Notes under the pieces: generated by a model
Databases searched by the model: none
Seen by the model: the letters and a program-made list of their open reading frames with translations, nothing else
What the model was told of the DNA's origin: nothing
Shown here: positions 14,501-21,076 of the stretch, piece by piece
Position numbering within the stretch: the stretch's first letter is position 1
How the letters are laid out: each line of letters starts with the position of its first letter
Position numbers and translations under genes: made by a program
From: Verrucomicrobia bacterium UBA3761
Lineage (GTDB): Bacteria; Verrucomicrobiota; Kiritimatiellia; RFP12; UBA1067
Reading direction: 5' to 3'
DNA: 23,184 nt
Assembly: GCA_002371135.1 (NCBI GenBank)
Contig: DFGB01000082.1
Coordinates: 853-24,036 of the forward strand

Positions 14501-14967
14501 GGTTCGCCGCCGCCATCGTCGACACCCTCGAATACACGCCCCGCTCCCATCCCGCCCACGCGAAGTTGCTCGCGCTTTTGCAGGATTATTCGGCTCGGCT
14601 CGTCAAGTGGCAGGACGCGTCCGGCGCGTGGTGGCAGGTGGCCGACCAGCCAGGCCGCGAGAGGAATTACCTCGAAGCGACTTCCACCGCGCTCATCGGC
14701 TACGCGCTCATGAAAGGCTGGCGCAAGGGCTGGCTCGACGCCGACATGCGCGACTCCGCGTGCCGTGCCTACGACGCCCTCAACCGCGATTTCTGGCGCG
14801 AGGATGCCGATATGACTGTTTCGCTCGAACGCTGCTGCTCTGTCGCCGGACTCAGCAAGGATCGCGATGGCTCGTTCGCCTACTACATGCGCGAGCCGAT
14901 TGTCGACAATGACCCCAAGGGCGTCGGCCCGTACATGATGCTCGATTTGCTCATGGAAGAAGAATGA
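11527..14967 (+). CDS. Secreted GH127-GH105 fusion (beta-L-arabinofuranosidase / unsaturated uronyl hydrolase)
   Basis: This 1146-residue exported protein has signal peptide MKKAVLSIFVLSLAAVASGG. The first half (about 25-560) is a GH127/DUF1680 domain. It has E312 in HEHF, E330 and C332 in FETCN, and C399-C400 in WWCCVGTG, matching the acid/base, zinc ligands and nucleophilic Cys of characterised GH127 beta-L-arabinofuranosidases. A linker region with EHYTMYFRLFTPEEW resembles DUF4986, followed by a beta-rich DUF6805-like part (about 660-770). The C-terminal 370 residues are GH105, with QMWLDGLYMG (D914 as the likely catalytic acid) and HAWGRALGW (984-992). GH105 enzymes remove unsaturated galacturonic acid left by pectin lyases. 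Together they suggest rhamnogalacturonan or arabinan debranching by one polypeptide. The gene follows gspK by 28 nt. Its stop overlaps the next start. Confidence 0.87.
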   Translation: MKKAVLSIFVLSLAAVASGGAKPFALDRVRITGGVFKEKQDVDRQYLLEYLDIARTDRLLAEFRRVAGLPEKAKRYQGRWEGGGINGHTLGHYLTALAACYAATGDTRAKERVDYIVDELAACQEANGDGYVMTIPEPAVWDKVRTGDFNAGAFDICSWWVPNYTIHKVFAGLRDAYRWTGSVKALEVERKLGDWYADMISGLTREQMEKLMRSEWGGLNETFADLYVDTGDAKFLAIAKDRFDDRAIFDPLRRGEDRLDGKHANTQMPKITGLATICELTGDESARKAVETYWRAVAVDRTLANGGHSDHEHFYPMKDQAKHLGPQTFETCNINNMHRLSAHLFAWQPSSKIADYVERSLINQLVANIGSKPGEFGYFMSTRPVACKVFSEPEGAWWCCVGTGMENPMRYGEQAYFHDDDGVWVNLYMASRLDWREKGVVLEQETDYPDGDKIVLRVKTPSPVRFALRLRKPGWCVSPVLKLNSSTFQPTNGYFVIDREWRDGDAVELTLPMEWRTEALPGGGAEKYVAFMYGPKLMVGVNTPRSGLDDTAKRRWTDHLAAPAGVDETAMVVVAPSVEAARHDMLKPHALEFMPFHKVYEEHYTMYFRLFTPEEWRSDATGLKVRAEREAARRALIADQVECGFQQSEVNHDYAGCGDVVGEKDGVKYRAAAEKGASFSYRLAVDPEAAMELAVSYLGAVSCDVLVDGKFVARESIASGGGKPRRRVYPLAKSTTKGKSSVEVEFRAGGSRLPRPVDGGVCTVVMRKASSRAVWLLESEMTRNPVPCGIDKRKKPKWEYTDGLELQAALMVASRHPEIRKDALAWCRDYIERMVSKDGEIRGYNQSDCKLDSINPGKFAFDMYELAVRDGDEREAARLKKVLDTQFAQFAVQPRVAEGGFWHKKVYTRQMWLDGLYMGCPYYARYAAKFLDGKARDAAFDDIWLQFDVVARHTFDPATGLYRHGWDEAKEQVWADKATGRSAHAWGRALGWFAAAIVDTLEYTPRSHPAHAKLLALLQDYSARLVKWQDASGAWWQVADQPGRERNYLEATSTALIGYALMKGWRKGWLDADMRDSACRAYDALNRDFWREDADMTVSLERCCSVAGLSKDRDGSFAYYMREPIVDNDPKGVGPYMMLDLLMEEE

Positions 14968-15707
14968 ACGCGACTGCGGAGAGATTGCGGGAACTCGCGG
15001 CGAAGTGCGAAGTCGAGTCGTTCATGGAGGGCGACCCTTCGCGCTTCCTGCGCGTGCAGGAGGGCGACGCTAATCGCGAGGCCGTCGCCTTCGTCGCATC
15101 GGCGTTGAGCTTCGGCTCGCGGCCGCAATTTTTGAAGCGGATCGAATGGCTGGCGGCGCACTCCGGCGGCTCCATGGACGCGTGGATACGCTCTGGAGCG
15201 TTCGAGCGCGATTTGCCTGACGATCCCTCCACGCCGTTCTATCGTTTCTTCACGCAAGCCGACATGCGTTCGTTCCTCGCGCGGTATCGGGCGATAATGA
15301 ATGAATACGGCACCTTGGGCGAGTATGTGCGCTCTCGTGCTTCCACGGGGCTGGAAGCGGTGAAGGCGATCGTCGAGGCATTCGCCGGCGCGAGCGTCCA
15401 TCCCGTAGTCCCAAAGTGCGCCGATTCGGCGTGCAAACGCGTTTGCATGTTCCTTCGCTGGATGGTCAGGGATTCTTCGCCGGTCGATTTGGGCCTTTGG
15501 AGCGGTTTCATCGACCGCGCTTCGCTCATCATCCCGCTCGATACGCACGTCCTCCAGGAAGCGCGGCGTCACGGTCTCATGAAAGGCCGCAATGCCACGA
15601 TGAGCGCCGCGTTGAAACTTACGGCGAAACTCTCTGAAATTTTCCCGGGAGATCCCTTGAAGGGCGATTTCGCCCTCTTCGGCGCCGCCGTATACGGCGC
15701 AGGATGA
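14964..15707 (+). CDS. TIGR02757/DUF2400 family protein
   Basis: This 247-residue cytoplasmic protein of an uncharacterised conserved family lacks a signal peptide. Family hallmarks are ALSFGSRPQFLKRI, then KRVCMFLRWMVR (about residues 158-169), and SLIIPLDTHVLQEARRHGLM (about 189-208). The pattern recalls helix-hairpin-helix DNA glycosylase folds, but no activity is established for the family and I assign none. The ATGA overlap with the GH127-GH105 gene implies coupled translation, although the two products have no obvious common function. The C-terminus (GDFALFGAAVYGAG) looks complete. A strong hairpin starts two bases after the stop. Confidence 0.85.
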   Translation: MNATAERLRELAAKCEVESFMEGDPSRFLRVQEGDANREAVAFVASALSFGSRPQFLKRIEWLAAHSGGSMDAWIRSGAFERDLPDDPSTPFYRFFTQADMRSFLARYRAIMNEYGTLGEYVRSRASTGLEAVKAIVEAFAGASVHPVVPKCADSACKRVCMFLRWMVRDSSPVDLGLWSGFIDRASLIIPLDTHVLQEARRHGLMKGRNATMSAALKLTAKLSEIFPGDPLKGDFALFGAAVYGAG

Positions 15708-15708
15708 T

Positions 15709-15739
15709 CTGGAAGCTCTAGAAAATCTAGAACTTCCAG
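15709..15739 (+). terminator. Strong hairpin after the TIGR02757 gene
   Basis: CTGGAAG-C-TCTAGA, loop AAA, TCTAGA-A-CTTCCAG forms a 13-pair stem with one internal mismatch. It starts right after the stop codon. No T-run follows, so this is not a classical intrinsic terminator. It shares TCTAGA words with the 6189-6335 element and may be a repeat that also ends or stabilises the transcript. Confidence 0.5.
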
Positions 15740-16018
15740 GACAGCCTGCAACTTGTCAAAGCAAATGCTGCATTGTCGATTGAAAAAGTAAGTGGGCAGG
15801 GGGCGACGGTTGGGCGGCAAATTGCGCTTTTTGCTGTGGTTTTTTCACACGGTTTTGCATTGAATCGCCAATGTTTTCAGGTGTTTATCGCGGGAATCGC
15901 CATTTTTAGCAAGAGAAAACGGGCATAGCCAGCCTATGAGAATGCACGGTTTTCGCTTTCCGAGGTACTAACCGGACACTCTCTGCACGGACGCTCAACG
16001 GGCCGTCTTCGAGTGCTG
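15740..16018. other. Intergenic stretch without a recognisable gene
   Basis: This is AT-richer than the surrounding coding DNA. I see two GAATCGCCA words (15863 and 15895 regions) and a small CATAG/CTATG hairpin (15924-15938). It borders the IS30-type remnant and may be the decayed 3' end of that element, but no terminal inverted repeat could be paired. Confidence 0.4.
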
Positions 16019-16249
16019 CTAGTTCATGTCAACGAGGCAGGGACGGAGAGTCACATCCTTAAGCGGAATCGGGACGATTCCGAGCTTGCGGGCGATATCC
16101 TCGCCGAACTCGAACACGAACCTTTCGTATGGCGTGCGGCATGGTGCGTCGCCTTTCATGAGCGCTGCACGGACATAGCTGTTGGCATGCGACATCATCA
16201 AGTCCACCTGCTCCTGCGCAAGTTCGTCGAAACTCTCGCCCTTGAACAC
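16019..16249 (-). pseudogene. IS30-family-type transposase, C-terminal remnant
   Basis: About 76 codons remain on the minus strand. SFDELAQEQVDLMMSHANSY, then RTPYERFVFEFGEDIARKLGI and PLKDVTLRPCLVD resemble the C-terminal tail of IS30-type DDE transposases, where a 'DLMMSHxNSY...PYxxF...LG' line is common. The catalytic DDE core is missing. Upstream on the minus strand the reading frame runs straight into a CTCTGCG repeat arm, so the gene is cut at that repeat. It ends with a normal TAG. The remnant cannot support transposition. Confidence 0.65.
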
Positions 16250-16251
16250 GA

Positions 16252-16315
16252 TGCGTCCTCTGCGCCTCTCAAGTCTCTGCGATAAAAAAATAATGACATC
16301 TATTGTATGTCAGTG
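16252..16315 (+). repeat. Half copy of the CTCTGCG repeat with its 14-mer tail
   Basis: CTCTGCGCCTCTCAAGTCTC and TGCGATAAA (to about 16288) match the right arm at 1001-1037. ATTGTATGTCAGTG (16302-16315) matches the 14-mer at 441 and 1074 in 12 of 14 positions. The left arm is missing, and its place is taken by the transposase remnant. Confidence 0.65.
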
Positions 16316-16662
16316 GAAAAACATGAACACCTGGCGGACTTTGCGTGAGACAAAACGGAAATCAACCTTATTTTTTGCCGCATCGATAAGGAACATCAGG
16401 CCTTGTGTTTCAAGGGGGATGCGGCGAGGGCTCCATTCTGGAGTTTGCGCATTGCTTGATTTGTATCGATATAGGCGCTCCTTTGCGCGTGTTTGTGTGC
16501 GAGTGCTGGCCTGATGGCTGTGCTTGAATGGTTATGCTTGCAAGGGCTTGGCTTTACAAGTATGCATGATCATGCAAGGGGTGAAAGATTTGTCCGGGAA
16601 GTGCGAGTTGGTCCTTTGGTAATGGCCCAAACGGACTATGGCGCACTGGGGTGTATGTTGTG
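16316..16662. other. Upstream region of the hemicellulase operon, no gene seen
   Basis: There is no credible coding sequence on either strand. An in-frame extension of the GH10 gene back to 16493 is possible on paper, but it would place the signal peptide internally. The stretch holds a 14-bp palindrome and leads to the promoter at 16663. Confidence 0.5.
16563..16576. promoter_or_regulatory. Perfect 14-bp palindrome, possible operator
   Basis: TGCATGATCATGCA is a perfect two-fold symmetric site about 87 bp upstream of the GH10-GH43 -10 box. Such a site could bind a dimeric regulator of the hemicellulase operon. No regulator gene is nearby and I see no second copy, so the role is a guess. Confidence 0.3.
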
Positions 16663-16668
16663 TATAAT
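16663..16668 (+). promoter_or_regulatory. -10 box of the hemicellulase operon
   Basis: A consensus TATAAT lies 7 nt before the ATG at 16676. The predicted start coincides with the AUG within a base or two, implying a leaderless message. No convincing -35 is present at 16-18 bp, so an activator may be needed. Confidence 0.55.
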
Positions 16669-16675
16669 CTGTACC

Positions 16676-19453
16676 ATGAAAATGCAACTTATGGTTTCTA
16701 CAGTCTGCCTTGCAACTGTTACCGCCTTCAGCGGCATCAAGGACGCCTACACGGGACGCTTCCACGTCGGCGCTGCCCTCGGCAAGTGGGTTTACGAACA
16801 GACTCCGAACGCGGAGTCCGACCTCGTCGCCGCGAACTTCAGTTCCATCACAGCCGAAAACGAGATGAAGCCCGAGCACGTGCAGCCGCGGGAAGGAGAG
16901 TTCCACTGGGATTCCGCCGACAAGTTCGTCGCCTTCGGAGAGAAGCACGGGATGAAGATCATCGGACACTGCCTCGTGTGGCACCACCAGACGCCCGACT
17001 GGTTCTTCAAAAACGCCGATGGTTCCAATGCCGACCGAGAGACGCTGATCGCGAGGATGCGCGCGCACATCCATGCGGTCGTCGGACGCTACAGGGGACG
17101 CGTCCATGGATGGGACGTCGTTAACGAGGCTTTCGACGACGCTGGGAACCTCCATCCCTCGCCCTGGCGCGACGGAATCGGCGACGACTTCATCGAGCTC
17201 GCGTTCCGCTTCGCGCACGAGGCAGATCCTGACGCGGAGCTCTACTACAACGACTTCAACATGTTCAATCCGAACAAGGTTGCCGGCGTCCTCAGGATGG
17301 TGCGCGAGTTCCGCGCGAAGGGCGTGAGGATCGACGGCGTGGGGCTTCAGAGCCACAACGGACTCGGCGGGCCCGCCGTAGCGGACTACGAGCGCTCGAT
17401 TCAGCGCATCGGCGCTGAAGGCGTCAAGGCGATGGTCACGGAACTCGACGTGAGCGTCCTTCCGAACGCATGGGGGCTCTCCGCCGATCCGACGAAGCTT
17501 CACGATTACGAGGAGAAGTACAATCCGTACACGAAGGGATGCCCTGCGGACGTCCTTGAGGCGCAGGCGAAGCGCTACTGCGAGCTCTTCGAAATGTATC
17601 TTCGGAACTCCGACATAATCGACCGCGTCACGCTCTGGGGCGTCAACGACGCGACGACGTGGTTCAACGACTACCCCGTTCCGGGTCGCACGGACTATCC
17701 GCTCTTCTTCGACAAGAACCTCAAGGCGAAGCCGTGCGCGGAGGCGGTCGAGAAGCTCGGGCGCGAATGGAAGGGCGAGAAGACCGCACTGAAGCCGGAC
17801 GGAATGCGGAAGGCGCTTTTCAAGAGCTTCCGCGTCGAGGGCAAGGATGTGCTTCCGCCGTGCGACGAGAAGACGCAGTTCCGCAATCCGATCGTCGACG
17901 GAATGGCGCCCGATCCATCCGTCACGCGCAAGGGAGACGACTACTATCTCGCGAACAGTTCGTTCGGCTATTTCCCGGGCGTTCCCGTGTGGCACTCGAA
18001 GGACCTCGTGAACTGGGACTTCTGCGGATACGTCCAGTCGCGGAAGAGCCAGCTCGACATGAAGGAGGGTCTTGACGTCAACCACGGCGTCTATGCGCCG
18101 GACATCAAGTACAACAAGTTCAACGACACCTTCTACATGATCGTCTCCGTCGTCAATGCGGGCGGCGCGATGGTCTACAAGACGAAGGATCCGTACCTCG
18201 GCTGGGGCGAGCCTATTCACGTGGCGGTTCCGGAAATCGACCCGGGCATTTTCTTCGAGAACGAGACGACGGCGTACATCGTCAACAATGACTTCGCGCC
18301 TCCGACGGGGGAGGAATATCCAGGGCACCGCACGATCCGCCTGCGCAAATATGACCTCGTGAATGACAAGCTTGTGGAAGGCTACGAGAAGATCGTCGTC
18401 AACAAGGGCGCGAAGCCCGAGGACAAGCCGATCTGGTGCGAGGGTCCGCATCTCTACAAGATCGACGGCGCGTACTATCTCATGACTGCGGAGGGCGGCA
18501 CGGGATACATGCACAGCGAAGTCATCTACCGCGCCGAGAACGTGGAGGGCCCGTACGTTCCCTGCAAGGTGAATCCCATCCTCACGCAGCGCGATCTTCC
18601 GTACGGACGCGAGAACGGCGTCTACTGCGCCGGGCACGCGGACCTCTTCGAGACGGCGGACGGAGACTGGATGGCGGTGTTCCTCGGAATACGACCATAC
18701 GCGGGAGTCGGTGGCGGGGACTACACGCCCACGGGGCGCAACACCTATCTCCTTCCGGTCAAGTGGATCGGCGAAGGTGCCGAGCGCCAGCCGATCATTC
18801 TCGATCAGGGGAAGAGCGTCCCGCTTGTCGTGGAGAAGCGTCCGTGGCAGATCGCCGCCGCGAAGTGCGCCGGCTCCGCGCCGCTCACCGGCAACAGGGT
18901 GTTCGAGGACCGGTTCGCGACGGCGAAGGTTGATCCGCTGTGGATCCAGCTCCGCATGCCGAAAGAGTTCTGGTATCGCTCCGCCGTCGGCGGGAAGCCG
19001 GGGATGGAGATCGAGGCACGCACGGCGACGATCTACGAGCGCGGGAATCCGAGCTATCTGTGCAGATGGCTGACGAGCCGCAGCTTCGACGTCGATACGA
19101 CGGTCGAGTTCTCGCCGCGCACAGCCGACGATCTCGCAGGGCTCGCGCTGGTGCAGAATGAACGCAACAACTACGTCCTCGGGAAGACGATGGATGCAGA
19201 CGGAAATGTCTGCGCGGTGTTGACGCGCTGCGACAAGAACGGCAGGCGCTCCGTCGCGTCAGTTCCCGTGGCGGATGGTGCGGTTTCGTTCCGCGCGGAG
19301 GGGCGCGACGAGAAGCTGAGGTTCTTCTTTCGCCAGGGTGACGGCGAGTGGCGCCAGATCGGCGGCGAGGAGAAGGCGGACGTGCTCACGACCGGCACGG
19401 CCGGCGGCTTCATCGGCGCCACCGTCGGACTTTACGCAACCTCGAAAAATTGA
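16676..19453 (+). CDS. Secreted GH10-GH43 fusion (endoxylanase / xylosidase-arabinofuranosidase)
   Basis: This 925-residue exported enzyme begins MKMQLMVSTVCLATVTAFSG. Residues about 20-380 are a GH10 endo-beta-1,4-xylanase with WHHQTPDWFF, acid/base E151 in WDVVNEAF and nucleophile E256 in VTELDVS, at the normal spacing. Residues about 400-720 are a five-bladed GH43 domain: catalytic base D413 in APDPSV, D522 in DPGIFFE and acid E589 in WCEGPH. The NSSFGYFPGVPVWHSKDLVNW line is typical of beta-xylosidase/arabinofuranosidase subfamilies. The last 200 residues are a concanavalin-like GH43 C-terminal domain (FEDRF to FIGATVGLYAT). One chain can thus cut xylan and release side or terminal sugars. 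I chose ATG 16676 because it gives a signal peptide and follows a -10 box. It leads a four-gene operon. Confidence 0.9.
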   Translation: MKMQLMVSTVCLATVTAFSGIKDAYTGRFHVGAALGKWVYEQTPNAESDLVAANFSSITAENEMKPEHVQPREGEFHWDSADKFVAFGEKHGMKIIGHCLVWHHQTPDWFFKNADGSNADRETLIARMRAHIHAVVGRYRGRVHGWDVVNEAFDDAGNLHPSPWRDGIGDDFIELAFRFAHEADPDAELYYNDFNMFNPNKVAGVLRMVREFRAKGVRIDGVGLQSHNGLGGPAVADYERSIQRIGAEGVKAMVTELDVSVLPNAWGLSADPTKLHDYEEKYNPYTKGCPADVLEAQAKRYCELFEMYLRNSDIIDRVTLWGVNDATTWFNDYPVPGRTDYPLFFDKNLKAKPCAEAVEKLGREWKGEKTALKPDGMRKALFKSFRVEGKDVLPPCDEKTQFRNPIVDGMAPDPSVTRKGDDYYLANSSFGYFPGVPVWHSKDLVNWDFCGYVQSRKSQLDMKEGLDVNHGVYAPDIKYNKFNDTFYMIVSVVNAGGAMVYKTKDPYLGWGEPIHVAVPEIDPGIFFENETTAYIVNNDFAPPTGEEYPGHRTIRLRKYDLVNDKLVEGYEKIVVNKGAKPEDKPIWCEGPHLYKIDGAYYLMTAEGGTGYMHSEVIYRAENVEGPYVPCKVNPILTQRDLPYGRENGVYCAGHADLFETADGDWMAVFLGIRPYAGVGGGDYTPTGRNTYLLPVKWIGEGAERQPIILDQGKSVPLVVEKRPWQIAAAKCAGSAPLTGNRVFEDRFATAKVDPLWIQLRMPKEFWYRSAVGGKPGMEIEARTATIYERGNPSYLCRWLTSRSFDVDTTVEFSPRTADDLAGLALVQNERNNYVLGKTMDADGNVCAVLTRCDKNGRRSVASVPVADGAVSFRAEGRDEKLRFFFRQGDGEWRQIGGEEKADVLTTGTAGGFIGATVGLYATSKN

Positions 19454-19471
19454 GAATGTTTGTCTGCAGTG

Positions 19472-21067
19472 ATGAAACGATTTTTTGCAATAATCAGTGC
19501 CGGAGCGGCGTTCGCTGTGTTCGCGGCGGAGGCGACGTACCGGAACCCGGTAATCTGGGCTGACGTGCCTGATACAGCGCTGTGCTCTGACGGCACTAAC
19601 GTCTATATGGTCTCCACCACGATGCACCTGCAGCCGGGCGCACCCGTCATGAAGTCAAGCGACATGATCCACTGGAAGACCGTATCGTACGTCTTCGACG
19701 AGATCGCCGACGGCCCTCGCTACGAGCTGGAGGATGGGCGCACGACGTACGGGCAGGGGCAGTGGGCGGCGTCGCTGCGCTTCCACGCCGGCAAGTTCTG
19801 GGTGTGGTTCAACTGCAACGGCGAGCCGAACAAGGGCTTCCTCTACGTCGCCGACAAGGCCGAGGGGCCGTGGCGCCTTCATTCACGACCGGGCGGATGG
19901 CATGATTCCTCGCTCTTCTTCGACGACGATGGCCGCGTCTATATGTTCTACGGCACGGGTGAGCTCGTGGAGCTCATCAGCGACCTCACCGGCGAAAAGC
20001 CAGACGGCTTCCGCCGCCATATCCCCGTTCGTGACGATGAGGAGTGCGGACTCCTCGAGGGCTCGTTCGCTTTCAAGAAGGACGGCTGGTACTACCTCAT
20101 GATGATCTCCATGGTCTATGACGCGCCAGGCCGCATCCGCCGCCAGGTCTGCTACCGCGCGCGCTCTCTTGCCGGCGACTGGGAGAAGAAGGTCGTCCTC
20201 GAAGTCCCATTCGAAACGTGGGGCGGCCTAGGCCAGGGACAGATCGTACAGTGCCCCGACGGCAAGTGGAGGGGGCTGATTTTCCAGGACCGCGGAGGCG
20301 TCGGCCGCGTCCCTTGCCTAATGGACGTATTCTGGCGCGATGGCTGGCCGATGCTCGGCGCCGAGGACGGGCGCAGCATCCCTAACGACACGACCAAGCC
20401 TTACCCTGACCTCTCCGGGATCGTCGGAAGCGACGACTTCGGCGCGAAGTCCCTCTCGCTCTATTGGCAGTGGAACCACAGACCCATCAAGGACGCATGG
20501 TCGCTGCGCAAGCGCCCAGGCTGGCTGCGCCTTTCCACGCGCACCACCGCTCCTAACCTCATGCTCGCCAGAAACACACTCACACAGCGCATGACCGGCC
20601 CGGAGTGCGAAGGAGTCGTTAAGCTCGATGTCTCTGGCCTGCGCGACGGCGACCGCGCCGGCATCGCCGCTTTCCAGTCCCTAAGCGGCATCCTGATGGT
20701 CGAGTGTGACGCGCGCTCCAAGCGCCTCGTCATGTGCACGGAGGACATGATCCTTGCAGACGACCGCGTCATCGAGCGTGTCGATTCGATCGAGAAGCAA
20801 GGCGTAGAAATCAAGGGCAACATCGTCTATTTGCGTGTGCAGGCCGATTTCCGCGCTGGCCGCGATGTAGCGAAGTTTTCGTGGAGCACGAACGGCAAGG
20901 ACTGGCGAGAGATCGGCGAGGAGGTGCCGCTCTACTTCGACTGGACGCGCTTCTTCATGGGCACCAAGTTCGCACTCTTCTGCTATTCGACGAAGACCCC
21001 CGGCGGCCACGCCGACTTCGACTTCTTCAAATATTCTTCAACCGGACACGAAAAGGACAAGAGATAA
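19472..21067 (+). CDS. Secreted GH43 glycosidase, subfamily-12-like
   Basis: This 531-residue protein has signal peptide MKRFFAIISAGAAFAVFAAE. The line NPVIWADVPDTALCSDGTNVY with VSTTMHLQPGAPVMKSSDMI is typical of GH43 xylosidases and arabinofuranosidases near subfamily 12. The expected triad is base D34 (ADVPD), pKa-tuning D145 (WHDSSLFFDDDG) and acid E196 (LLEGSF). A GH43 C-terminal concanavalin-like domain (about 325-525) follows. The likely role is trimming xylo- or arabino-oligosaccharides outside the cytoplasm. It begins 18 nt after the GH10-GH43 stop without a clear Shine-Dalgarno. A TTG at 19460 is an alternative start that would only lengthen the signal-peptide n-region by four residues. 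Confidence 0.87.
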   Translation: MKRFFAIISAGAAFAVFAAEATYRNPVIWADVPDTALCSDGTNVYMVSTTMHLQPGAPVMKSSDMIHWKTVSYVFDEIADGPRYELEDGRTTYGQGQWAASLRFHAGKFWVWFNCNGEPNKGFLYVADKAEGPWRLHSRPGGWHDSSLFFDDDGRVYMFYGTGELVELISDLTGEKPDGFRRHIPVRDDEECGLLEGSFAFKKDGWYYLMMISMVYDAPGRIRRQVCYRARSLAGDWEKKVVLEVPFETWGGLGQGQIVQCPDGKWRGLIFQDRGGVGRVPCLMDVFWRDGWPMLGAEDGRSIPNDTTKPYPDLSGIVGSDDFGAKSLSLYWQWNHRPIKDAWSLRKRPGWLRLSTRTTAPNLMLARNTLTQRMTGPECEGVVKLDVSGLRDGDRAGIAAFQSLSGILMVECDARSKRLVMCTEDMILADDRVIERVDSIEKQGVEIKGNIVYLRVQADFRAGRDVAKFSWSTNGKDWREIGEEVPLYFDWTRFFMGTKFALFCYSTKTPGGHADFDFFKYSSTGHEKDKR

Positions 21068-21076
21068 TCTAAAACA

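Noticed and set aside
16013..16285. Plus-strand frame of 90 codons opposite the transposase remnant
   Set aside because: The minus strand carries the recognisable IS30-type tail. The plus frame has no motif and ends in the repeat.
16493..16675. N-terminal extension of the GH10-GH43 protein
   Set aside because: It would bury the signal peptide internally and translate through the TATAAT at 16663.
16532..18637. Minus-strand open frame of about 700 codons opposite GH10-GH43
   Set aside because: Low-complexity Val/Arg/Leu/Asp composition is typical of antisense frames in GC-rich genes. There are no motifs, and it fully overlaps a well-supported enzyme.
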